From Mesostigma viride (taxonomy: Eukaryota > Streptophyta > Mesostigmatophyceae > Mesostigmatales > Mesostigmataceae): a stretch of 64,000 nucleotides of DNA. The first letter of the stretch is position 1, and every line of letters starts with the position of its first letter. A model generated the notes under the pieces. That model saw only the letters and a program-made list of their open reading frames with translations, had not been told where the DNA came from and searched no databases. Location of the stretch: NCBI GenBank assembly GCA_009746045.1, contig RPFO01000104.1:4371477-4435476 (forward strand). The letters are read 5' to 3'. The translations under genes and the position numbers were made by a program. Shown here one piece after another: positions 38,924 through 53,700 of this stretch.

Positions 38924-40820
38924 TTAACTTATCATACACACTAGCCGTAATCTATACAACCGCCATGGTGCAATCGATAACAAAGATACAAGCACTGCCA
39001 ACGTGACCATGTCATGAATACCCTCCCAAACCTCAGGTTGCGGTTGGTTGGGGCCGCCGGGGCCGACACAGGCAAAATAACAGAGGCCCACAGAAGTCCC
39101 GGTAATATCAAAATGTTGTTCTACAGCACCATCTGCAGCAGTGCCTGCCTGGGAGTCCAGCCTCCTGCACTTGCCCCTGCGTGACCCCAAGCTGTCATAC
39201 TTGATAAACCGGAACCACTCGGCGGCATTTCGGTCGCCCACCGCCTGGGCAGCCTCCCGGCTTCCCTGCGCCAGTGCAGCATTCGCGCCCGCTGCATGAA
39301 CCACTCCCTGCAGGGTGGGTGCGCCACTGTCATCTGCCCCCAGTAGGACACCATCTGGGTCATCCGCACTGGTCACGTGCCTCTGCGCGTCGGGCTCATC
39401 GTCCAGCGACAGGAAGAACTTGAGCGATTCGACCAGGCACATGCAGAGACGCTCGTTGGTCGCCATGCGCTTGGCAGCCGGCCGTTCCACGGCAAGGGCA
39501 CCGAGAATGCAATGGATCGCATGATACAGCATCTCACGGTCTTTGTGCTCGATCCAAAAAGGGACCGCCTCCATCACCTCCTCACACACGCCCGCCATGA
39601 CCAATCGGGTGACATTCCTAGGGTCACATGCCAGCATCACGATGCATTGCACCGCCCTGTCTCGCATGTAACTGTACTCTGTCCACGCCGTCGTGTTTGC
39701 ATGGTATCGGTTCGCAGCCCGCAAGATGGTGACCACGGGGGCGCAGACATCCTCCTGCCTAGGCACCAGCACCCTTTGCTGGTCGACGTCCAGCCGCAGT
39801 AGCAGCGTCTGGAAGATTTCGCACAGGGGTTCGCAGAGATGCCGGTCGGGAGGCGCTGCATCCGCCGCGGAGCCATCGGGGGGAGCCACTTGTGTGAAGA
39901 TGCGGACCAAGTTCTCAAGCACACGAGGCCTGGCCAAGGCCGAACGGTTGCCCCCCACCGTTTCAACCTCCGGGCATGCCACCGCGCACATGGCATCGCA
40001 GACCCAGTGAAGGCGTGAGCTGGCGCCGGGAGGTGACCGCGCGGTGAAGGCATTCGTCCAAGGCAAGGTGGGTGGCGGGCAACGTGCCAGCCGCCTCAAA
40101 TCGGTGCTCTCACGGTCAGTCTCGGCGACCTGAAGCAAACGACCAGAAATCACCAGTGGCTGGCATGCCTCATAGGCGGCCTCGGCAGCTTCATCCCAGC
40201 TTGAAACGGCAATGACCAAGCACTGGCCGACAAGGTCATCAAAGACAGCGACAGCTTCCAATCTGTCGGGCAAGGTTGGGTCCTTTGGAATGGCAGCAAA
40301 CTCAATGACGCATGATGAGGTTGCAAATTGCATCAGTCAGGGGCCAGTCTCGCGTTTTTATTGCCCTTCCCAGTGCTCGTGCCCGACTTTTTCGATCGCA
40401 CCCTTGTCTATGAACCTGACTATGTTCTTCATGCAGGCTGTTGTTCATCAGAGAAGACATGACCAGGCAATTGTCGGCGAGGGGGATTCGGCTCTTGCCA
40501 GCCAGCTGGGCGCGCCCCAGGGCGGCAGCAAATAGCTCGCATGCGCCAACTTTCCCCAGCAAGCGCTGGTTGGCGTCGGAGAGATTGGCCATGTCTCTCA
40601 GCTGGTCCATTGCACTGGTTTCGTTTACGTATACGACATCCTCAGCGGATGCTGACTCTGCATTGAAATGCCGGGCTGCTTCTGCAACCCGTTGCCTGGC
40701 TTCGGCCTCACTGATGCTGCATTCTGCGGGCGCTGCTTGCTCCACCACCGCACTGCAGGCCAGCTGGTGGTCAGCATAGTCAGCACGCTGGCACTCCTGC
40801 GAAGTGTAGGTGGTCGGCAC
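38924..40820 (-). CDS. MYND-like finger plus helical-repeat protein (5' end not located)
   Basis: Two exons on the minus strand, 40820-40416 and 40300-38924, are both multiples of three. The intron has a gt donor and a weak ag acceptor (attgag). The first exon opens after a cag acceptor and reads SQECQRADYADHQLAC, the second half of a MYND zinc finger; the expected Cys before SQEC is Thr, so the finger is degenerate or completed differently. The rest is about 550 residues of Ala/Leu/Glu-rich helices (for example MRDRAVQCIVMLACDPRNVT and KDREMLYHAIHCILGALAV), resembling an armadillo-like solenoid. MYND-plus-solenoid proteins usually bind proteins. A possible upstream exon around 41229-41190 (minus) reads MLTCANGDCQEPAW, which could supply the first Cys pair, but I cannot join it with confidence. 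Confidence 0.65.
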
Positions 40821-41855
40821 CTGTTACAACCAATTAGAATCAACAAGGCTATATTATTCCGGGTCGATTGATGGAGCCTAGGACAATTATCACGGAAGCT
40901 GGGGGAAGGACGGGGTGGGGGCGACATATCCTATAGCATACATTATGTACCCTCATCTCACAGGAAACGAAAACTATAAGGCTGATGACTTTTTTTTGGC
41001 ATGGTTTTTCGCAGCTGGACCACGGGGAAAAGAGGGCTACCGGCAGAGGTGGAGCGTTGTTATGTTCGTCTCTGAATGCTACGTGGGAATGCCCCGAATG
41101 CTACAATACTACTATGCTACTATACTTTTTCGAAAGCTTACTCTTGAGCAGTAGCAGCAAAGATGACATCTTTGGCATGCCTTAGTGCCATGCAGGTTCC
41201 TGGCAGTCGCCATTCGCGCATGTCAACATTGTTCCCCCTTGTCCCTTGGCGTGGACACCAGGCGAGACCGGTCGAATAAGTAATATCAATTCCGCGCTAC
41301 TGAGCCGATGTGCCACCACCTGTTCCTACATCGCCAGCAACTGCCTCCATGTGCGACGGTCTCGCCAAGGTGGGTGGGAATTAACCACAGCGCAACATAA
41401 ACAACGATTGGAAGGTCGCAAGCCCTACTAAACTGATTTCCTACGTTGTTTTTTACAAATCCCAAAGTGCTAGATTATAATGCCTTATCGATATATCAAC
41501 TGCTTGCTACGGTACCCCCGTGCCTATTTCCAAATCGCCCTTGCGAGAACTACGCGAGTTGGAATAAAACGGTAACTTACACAGCAACAGAAATATATAT
41601 TCATTGAGAATGATAGATTACGGAGGTGAGATAGGCATGCAACATAAGGAAAAACCCGATAACTGGGAGAATAACCCTGAAGAAATTAATAGTAATCTGA
41701 CACGGACATCCAAGGATCACGCCAGCTGCACAAGGTACAACTAACTATACATCACAAAACTACACGCAGCAACGGCGCTGCCGGCCCACCATGCAGGCCT
41801 GGAAGGGATCTAGACCGCATGGGTCGCGACAAAGTCGGCCCGGGTGCGGCGGAAT
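40821..41855. other. Mostly noncoding upstream region
   Basis: Apart from the possible Cys-rich minus-strand exon near 41229-41190, I see no gene or array. Much is AT-rich. Confidence 0.5.
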
Positions 41856-41861
41856 GACACA

Positions 41862-43006
41862 TCAGCCACGGTGCGAGTGAGGGGGAGTGACAGGCGCTGC
41901 CGCCAATACGAGGACCACGTGCGGGCCGACCACGGGGCGGTCTGACCCTCGAGGTCGAGGCGGTCTTCGCGGCGCTGGCAGCAAGTCGTGGAAAAACTCC
42001 GCTGTCTTGGGGCTCATGGCCCCGAACTCCTCAAGGACAAAGGGGATGACCCGGTGGGGCCCCACATTGCCGTAGGAGGCAAACTTGTCGCGCTCAGCCA
42101 CAGCGGCAGCAGCCCCGGCATCCACAGCCGCCCGGAGGATGTGGCGACCGGAGAGCGGCCGAGCCACGGAGACATCGATGAGCAGGTGGCAACCCTGCCC
42201 GTCGTAGTCAAGCACGGTAATGTCGGGGCGGTGGTTGGGCCTGAGTAGAGGGCGGCCCCATCCGCGTCCGGCCTCGCACTTGATGGTGGAGTGGGGAAAG
42301 ACCGACCGGACCAGGGCACACACCACGTACGTACCCGGAGGAGAGCGGTATGGAGATAGAGGAACCAGTTCTGGTTCTGCTGGGCACCCATGCACGCGAT
42401 GTAGTACGTCCCAGTAGTATCCAGAGCAAGCCCGCAGCTGCCGCAGGACGCCCCCGCCGTGATGAGAGGTTGCGGGGCAAAGAGCTGGTGGCGGAGAGCT
42501 ATATAGCGATGGCGTAAAGGGCCGGAACCAGCGTGAACAATGGGCTCATGGGGAGGGCGCGCAGGAATGCGGACCCCACGCTCCCCTCAAGGGAAACGGA
42601 GTGAAGCCAAGCCTTCCCCTGATCGTTCAAGCTCGCATGCAGACCCATCCAGCCGGCACAGTGTAGTATACCAGCGTAGGTCTTTTGTTGTTTTTCATGA
42701 ACGCAGGCAGGGAAGACACTAGGACTGACGACAGTGGACACGCTGGGCGTGCCCCGGCAGGGCAGGCGACGGTGGACGGCCTGAGCGGGGCGGACGAGGT
42801 CGCAAGCCTGCTGGATCCCGAGGTAAGAATCCTGCACAGCCTGCACAAAGGGGAAGGGGGATGGGGTGACCAAGTCGGGAATGGCGCTGACGGCGCTGGG
42901 GACCAACCGGCGGATCTCCGCCCACTATAGGCCTGAGCAACAGAGCCAAGGAAGGCGGCGGGGGCGAGGCGGGCGGCGCGGGTGAGCCCACACCCGCCCA
43001 TGCGGC
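41862..43006 (-). pseudogene. C-terminal part of an RLE-type LINE ORF, copy 1
   Basis: Read from 43001 downward, it starts MGGCGLTRAARLAPAAFLGS, a block typical of the region after the reverse transcriptase. A Cys/His stretch follows (CGSCGLALDTTGTYYIACM), then a PD-(D/E)XK-like nuclease pattern: NHRPDITVLDYDGQGCHLLI then DVSVARPL. It ends at 41862. Frames change at about 42920, 42500 and 42300. The order RT, zinc motif, restriction-like endonuclease marks the R2/NeSL-like LINE group, unlike the APE-type LINE A. Confidence 0.65.
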
Positions 43007-43560
43007 AGAAAAATATAATTACTTACAGCAGAGTGAAATCACTCAAACCAAAGCAAACGCCCAGCTATAAACCTATATATACAGAGCCATGTCAAAGCTC
43101 TATACTACGATAAGACCAATGCAAACGCTTAACGGGAGGAACCTAATAGCCCTGCTGCACCGCAAAACCAGCCCGCGTACGGCGGAGCATGATGTCAGCC
43201 ATGGCCCGAGTCAGCGCCACCGACAAGCGCTGACGCCAATATGACGTCCAGGTCTGCGCCGACCATGGGGCCCGCTGGCCCTCCAGGTCCAGCCGGTCCT
43301 CCCGGAGCCGGCAACACTCCTTGAAGAAGGCGGAGGTCAGGGGCCCCATGGCCCCAAACTCCTCCAGAACAAAGGGCACCACACGATGGTGCCCGACGTC
43401 GCCATAGGCCAGGAGCTTGGCCCGCTCCGCCCGGTCCGCCGCGTAAATTGCCGTGAGGGACGCCCCAGCCACGTGGCTAAGAGCCAAGGGCCGCGCCACC
43501 GAAACGTCAATAGGCAGATGCCGGCCACCCCCCTCAAACTCCAGCACCACGATGAAAAAT
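43007..43560 (-). pseudogene. C-terminus and 3' end of an RLE-type LINE, copy 2
   Basis: 43557-43146 (minus) encodes VLEFEGGGRHLPIDVSVARPL, ERAKLLAYGDVGHHRVVPF and WTSYWRQRLSVALTRAMADI to a stop. It is homologous to copy 1 (LIDVSVARPLSG, KFASYGNVGPHRVIPF). The 3' UTR runs to 43007, ending in a T-rich tail on this strand; that end recurs at 9971-10026. The upstream part is missing and is replaced at about 43560 by an AT repeat. Confidence 0.7.
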
Positions 43561-43875
43561 ATATATATATGGGACGACTGCGGCATGCAGATCGATCTTA
43601 TCAAATACGGTAAATATCTTATCCGGTAAATATCCTGAGTCAGCAGCTGCTGTGACCACAGCGCCACAGCGATAAGAGAAGCAGAACGGCAGCTTGTGAG
43701 TACATAATAACTGTCAAAAATTGTCCAGTCTGTACCGTATCTGAGCGCCACGAAGAGTAATGTAGTTTCGAACTCAGGTCCAGCATTAATGCATGACTGA
43801 AGGTGGTTAGGTGCTGTAAGCGGAACCACAGACAAGGTGGTTAGGTGAAAGGGTTTTTAGTTAGGGTGAGTCTAT
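43561..43875. other. No gene seen
   Basis: Short (AT)n run, then unrecognised sequence up to the palindrome. Confidence 0.5.
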
Positions 43876-44067
43876 TGTCGCGTTTGCGTGCCATATCATC
43901 CTGGACTGGTCATTACCGCTACTTGGAATGCATCCACTATCAGCAGTAATCATGTGTGAGATATGCCACCTAGGTGGCATATCTCACACATGATTACTGC
44001 TGATAGTGGATGCATTCCAAGTAGCGGTAATGACCAGTCCAGGATGATATGGCACGCAAACGCGACA
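43876..44067. mobile_element. Perfect 192-bp palindrome with TGTCGCG ends
   Basis: The axis falls inside CCTAGG at 43971/43972 with no spacer. All bases from 43876 to 44067 pair. The termini TGTCGCG...CGCGACA are the same as those of the next element, which suggests a foldback MITE of the same family. Confidence 0.9.
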
Positions 44068-44069
44068 GC

Positions 44070-45931
44070 TGTCGCGTCCGTGATCTATCACGTCCGCAAT
44101 TCAGATTTTAGCGTAATTCTGACGTCCGCAGCCTTGTGCGGGTTGCTATACCGCGGCCCGGTACTGACGCCGCGGATCTCAATTGTACTCACGCGCCAAG
44201 TCCGCTGAATTTGCTGACGGAACTTTTGGGCGGACCTGAATTTCACTGACATTCGTCACAAGGGCAGTTTGCCGAATGCTGGTACGCAGCAAGCCGGCGA
44301 GGCACTGAGCAGATGTGCAATTTCAGGATTTCAACGTGGGACACCAGACACAAATGCAAGGAAGCCCCAAGCGGTGCCTGGCATAGCCGATAGATTTGCC
44401 CTTGTATATTTGTGTTCGCTTGACAGATAAAGCTTGAAGTTTAGCTTGTCGGAAATTAGACAATGTTATGATTGGCTGATGTCTAAAGTGGCGTAGTGGC
44501 GCCAGCCGCCAGGCTTGAGCTTTGAGCAGTATAGAAGGATGAGCAACGAACCATGGTGGTCGTTGTTCGTCCGTTTCTCTCCCTCACAACTGGTTTGTTG
44601 TCTTCATGGGGTGAAATAGTTCGAGCAGCCCGGAGCAGCCCCCGTGAGTGGTTGCATGCAGTCAGTTGCCATGAGGATGGACTGACGGATATGACAATGT
44701 ATTGGTTTTGTTAAGAATGTGTGTAAGACTGAGAACGAGACAAGGGACAGGGCCTTCGGGTAACCTCTTCAGTCAGATGCTTTTGAAGGCTAAGCAATAA
44801 CCTCTTCAATGGCTTTTTCAGGGAAAAGCCTAACCTCTTCAGATGCTTTTGAAGGCTAAGCAATAACCTCTTCCTTGTGCTTCCCTGGGTGAAGCAGGAG
44901 GAACCCCAGGCTGGCCGGACTGAACCCATCATGGGTTGTTCGTCCGTTTAAAATGAGAATGAAAGGTGCGGTCCTTTATGGCACCGCCACCTTCATGACA
45001 GGCAATCCGGTCCAACCAGCCGATTCTTGAGACCATGCTTTATCATTAAAGCAACCAAAAGACATTTCAATTCCAATGAGATACATGACGAATTACAAAG
45101 AGTGTCGAGTTGTAATGTTGTAGTTATAAGAGCAGCTGTGAGGCCCCTTGGGTGACGCCACTGCAGGCCCCTTGTGGCGGCAGTGCGTGTGTTCCCGACC
45201 TAGTTCCTACTGGCATTCTTGCCAACGACGACCAGGGTGCCCGAAGGCCCTGTCCCTTGTCTCGTTCTCAGTCTTACACACATTCTTAACAAAACCAATA
45301 CATTGTCATATCCGTCAGTCCATCCTCATGGCAACTGACTGCATGCAACCACTCACGGGGGCTGCTCCGGGCTGCTCGAACTATTTCACCCCATGAAGAC
45401 AACAAACCAGTTGTGAGGGAGAGAAACGGACGAACAACGACCACCATGGTTCGTTGCTCATCCTTCTATACTGCTCAAAGCTCAAGCCTGGCGGCTGGCG
45501 CCACTAGCGCCACTTTAGACATCAGCCAATCATAACATTGTCTAATTTCCGACAAGCTAAACTTCACGCTTTATCTGTCAAGCGAACACAAATATACAAG
45601 GGCAAATCTATCGGCTATGCCAGGCACCGCCTGGGGCTTCCTTGCATTTGTGTCTGGTGTCCCACGTTGAAATCCTGAAATTGCACATCTGCTCAGTGCC
45701 TCGCCGGCTTGCTGCGTACCAGCATTCGGCAAACTGCCCTTGTGACGAATGTCAGTGAAATTCAGGTCCGCCCAAAAGTTCCGTCAGCAAATTCAGCGGA
45801 CTTGGCGCGTGAGTACAATTGAGATCCGCGGCGTCAGTACCGGGCCGCGGTATAGCAACCCGCACAAGGCTGCGGACGTCAGAATTACGCTAAAATCTGA
45901 ATTGCGGACGTGATAGATCACGGACGCGACA
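44070..45931. mobile_element. Foldback element with 690-bp inverted arms
   Basis: Left arm 44071-44760 and right arm 45240-45930 are inverse copies with only a few differences (for example aagcttg/aagcgtg and a one-base indel in gtggcg(c)tag). The spacer is 44761-45239. The ends are TGTCGCGTCCG and CGGACGCGACA. The element abuts the palindrome with two bases between, and CTAT stands both at 43872-43875 (left of the palindrome) and 45932-45935 (right of this element). No transposase is seen in arms or spacer. Confidence 0.9.
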
Positions 45932-46085
45932 CTATCCCTACATGTAGATTTTTTAATTTGTCATGTTCGTGAAGCTGTTCGTGAGTTCGTAATGGCCGTT
46001 GATGGCCGTCCCCTCGTGGCCGTCCCGTAATTCCGGCCTGTTCTGACCGAACTTAACGTCTATGTACAGGCAACCACTGACTCTA

Positions 46086-46108
46086 TATAGTGGCCCTCGG
46101 CCACTATA
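46086..46108. repeat. Hairpin, 10-bp stem with 3-nt loop
   Basis: TATAGTGGCC ctc GGCCACTATA, between the foldback element and the triplet array. Confidence 0.9.
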
Positions 46109-46135
46109 ATAGATTCTCTGCTGCCCATGTGCGGC

Positions 46136-46173
46136 GTTGAGTTGAGTTGAGTTGAGTTGAGTTGAGTTGAGTT
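46136..46173 (+). repeat. (GTTGA)n pentanucleotide run
   Basis: Seven full copies plus gtt. Confidence 0.95.
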
Positions 46174-46229
46174 TATTCCCGCGCCGGTGAACCGACTGGG
46201 TTATTAATGTGCGGCGTGGGACACAACAA

Positions 46230-50343
<4,114 letters not shown>

Positions 50344-50729
50344 CCAACCACAAGGCACCCCGCACCACTAATTCGTCAAACCGTAGCCTTCGGCCAGGCT
50401 TCGGCAGTAAAAAGTTTCAACTTGCTAGACCATGCGCGGTACTGCTGAAAATTGTCCTTCATCCTTAGGACAGGCACGTGTGACGTGGCAACCTTGGCCA
50501 AGTGGCCAACAACGGGAAAGCTTCCTCTGGCCAAAATGATACCAAAATGAAAATTGGAGCATGGCTGTTTATGTGGAAAAGGGAACTGATGGAAAACCAG
50601 CATGGGAATTTTTATCAGGAAATGTGTTATAGCTAAGGTCGTGAGTACTTGGTAATCTCAACTACTGGGCCGGCACGACGGTCGCCACTCGACTTGTCCA
50701 TCAACAGTAATGTACACAACGGGGGGAAC
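50344..50729. other. Upstream region of the channel gene
   Basis: Lies between the triplet array and the first in-frame ATG. The open frame extends upstream, so the true start or an upstream exon is uncertain. No promoter element recognised. Confidence 0.5.
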
Positions 50730-53700
50730 ATGATGGAAAACAATGTGCAAGAGCTGGCGATGAATCCAAGTGCGGGAGCAGAATCAGAATTTTCGAGCCG
50801 TTCCGAAGTCCCTGAACGGGATGAGGGGCCAAAACCTTCTACTCTTTTTTCGACGTCCATTTACTCTGAAATTGAGTTAGTCGAGAATGGAGCCCCCGAT
50901 ATTTCGAGCGTGGAAACGCTTTCCAGGAGGAATTGTCATACATGCCCCCCGGACAGCCCTTTCAACGTCCACTTTGAAACGACCTCTCTGCCCCATCATC
51001 TGGGTACAAAGCACCTCGAGATCCTTCAACTCCCAAACATGTCTCGGAGAGACCGTGGAAGTCTGACCCTTCCAGAAGCTGAACTGCCGGCTGGTGGAGA
51101 TGACGACTTTGAAAACGATGACGAAGAATGGCAGCCGTGGACGTATCATTACGGATCATTACTGTGGGTGCAGGAAGGACAACTGCAAATGGCGAGAGCG
51201 TTTGTCAATGGTATTATGGACCTGGTAAGTGACTGATACCTAGTTTTACCTGCTTGACAGGCAAGCTGGCATGCCTTCATATGGCTCGAGACAAGAAGGC
51301 GTATCTTGGCAATTAACTAACTGCTCTGTGCCCACCTCGCATGGGACGTAGCTGGTGATTGCATCGCATGCACGTGGCTCCCATGTATAGGTACGATTTA
51401 CGATAGCAAGTACAGCAAGGATCATGGTGCTGGCAGGCAATGTAGCCACAAGTTTCGGTGATTGCTTCTTCAATTGCATTTATTTGGTTTAACGAACGTA
51501 TTGAAGGAAATGGGAAAATGCAGATGTCGAGCAGTCAGAATTATGACATTCAGTTGTTCCCCTGAATGTGGTTGGTTCAAATGCGTGATTTTCCAAACTG
51601 CAGCACCCCTCTACACGGTGTTGCTTTGCAATGTCTGCTTTGGAGCCAAAAATAACGTCGCTGCGAACCATGAGCCGATGACGCCGCGTGTGGACTTTGC
51701 GTTTGTGCCAGTTGCAAATACTTGAACTAACCGGGCCAGCTGGTTTGTGACTTCATTTTGTCTCTTAGCTTGACTTGATTCATCGCCTGGTATACTTGTT
51801 TACCCAGACTATGACATGCTGTACGGAACCAAGCCTTACAAACGCTCACAGGATGCCACATAAGCGTTTACACATGACTATGCTTTTTCTGAGCCACTGG
51901 CTACTTCAGTGGAATCAGTCTGTTGTCCATGGTTCATCTCTGGTTAACTAAAATGCTCGCCACTTTCCCTCTGTGCACTTGTCGAACACACCTGCAGGGC
52001 CAGGTCGTGTTTTCTCCTATTGCAGTCGTCCTCTACGTTCTATCAACGTAAGTTCGTATTTCCATCATGCAGCATTGTCCATTGGACCACAGCAGCTCCT
52101 TTCAATCAAGGGGATTATGGTACTTCGTAAATGGTGCCTGCTGCCACAGCTGTGGAGATGGCCGTGTGCATAAGGCAATTTCTTATTCGGAGTATTTTTT
52201 AAGGTAATTTGAGGTGCATCTAGATTTCAGTCCACTGCTGGCGGGCAGGCGGGCAGGCGGGCAGGCGGGCAGGCGGGCGGGCGGGCGGGCGGGCTGAAGT
52301 TGCATTGCTGAATTATATCTGTGCAGTGGCCAGGAATTCTTGTCTTTAGATTTAGCAATGGTTAGCTATAACATCTAGGGACATTGTTTCATAACCAATG
52401 GAAATCAATATTCTGCTAGCATTGCAGAGCCTCTTTTGGGGGGAAAGGAGAGCCAAGGAGTACGTTTTGGAAGTGCTGAGCTTCGCCATCTACTCTGTTT
52501 ACTAGTACATACTGTAACAGCGCTTATTTTCCCCTTAGAAGTCTGCTGGTAGCCCTAGCCTCAATATCTAACTGCATGTATTTGATTTACTCCCTTGTAA
52601 TGTCACATAGCACTTACCCAGAAATAGGCTGTCATTTTTTCATCACCATCTAAATGCATTCTTGTAAACAAATATCCCAAATAGAGGCTGCATGCCGCCT
52701 CAACCATCTCATGCTTCGTTGGTTTAATATTCCACCGCTACCTCTTGCGGATTTCATGCCACTTGAGGATGCAGCTACTACGTCAGCCAACCGTCCTGGC
52801 TTACCAACTACCAGTGGCTCCTCAGCATTTACTTTGCAGTGGACTACAGCTTGCGAGTGGTAATGTAAGTTTCAATTTCTACTAACTTGCCTAATGAAGG
52901 TCGACAAGAAAAGCATTAGCCCTCACCCCTTGCTGAAGGCGCGCATGCTGTCTTTTGATACCTTTGGGTTCTAGTAGTCATTAAATGCACACGGTTGATT
53001 AAAAGTGGTCGAAACTTGCTGGTGCCATTATCTGTCATCACAGGTTTCCAGTGGTCCATGACTTTCCCTTCCTTTGCTTGCTGTGCCTTTGGTGGCCTTC
53101 TTTCCCCCTTGTCATTCCTGGCTGTTCCAATATGTGCTAAAGCGCATGCGTTTAGCACATGTGTTTCGTTTGTTTTTCTTAACTTGTTTCCCCCTGGCCG
53201 TGCCGATGCCACGACAGCACGGTGCACCCTTGGCGCTACGTTCTCACGGTCACTGGCTTCTTCGACCTGCTGAGCTTTGTGCCCTTCTTCATCGACCGGA
53301 GGTGGAACCTGCATTTTATGAAGTAGGCGGCTTCTTTGTTTCCGTATTTCATTGATGGCTTGATTGAGCTGGGATGTTGCCCGTTGTTCCCCACCGGCCA
53401 CCGCCCTCCTTGTGTGCTCGGCTTCTGTGCGAAGATATAGGCAATTTCCAGGCTATGAAACATGTCCTAGGTCGCTCATGCTAATCAAACAGTTTGGAAT
53501 TCATGAAATGTGTGTGCAGCCCAAGAATTCCAGGGCTGAGGGAAATATTCTTGGAACCAGAAAAGCCACCAACACATAGGAGAATGATGTTTAGATATGC
53601 TAGTTGCAGCCACACATGCCCGGTTCCTGTTTGGAACCGTTGCAGATCCTCGGATACTTGCAGGAAGGTCGGTGGTTGATGCTGCCAAGTGGCCAGGTGC

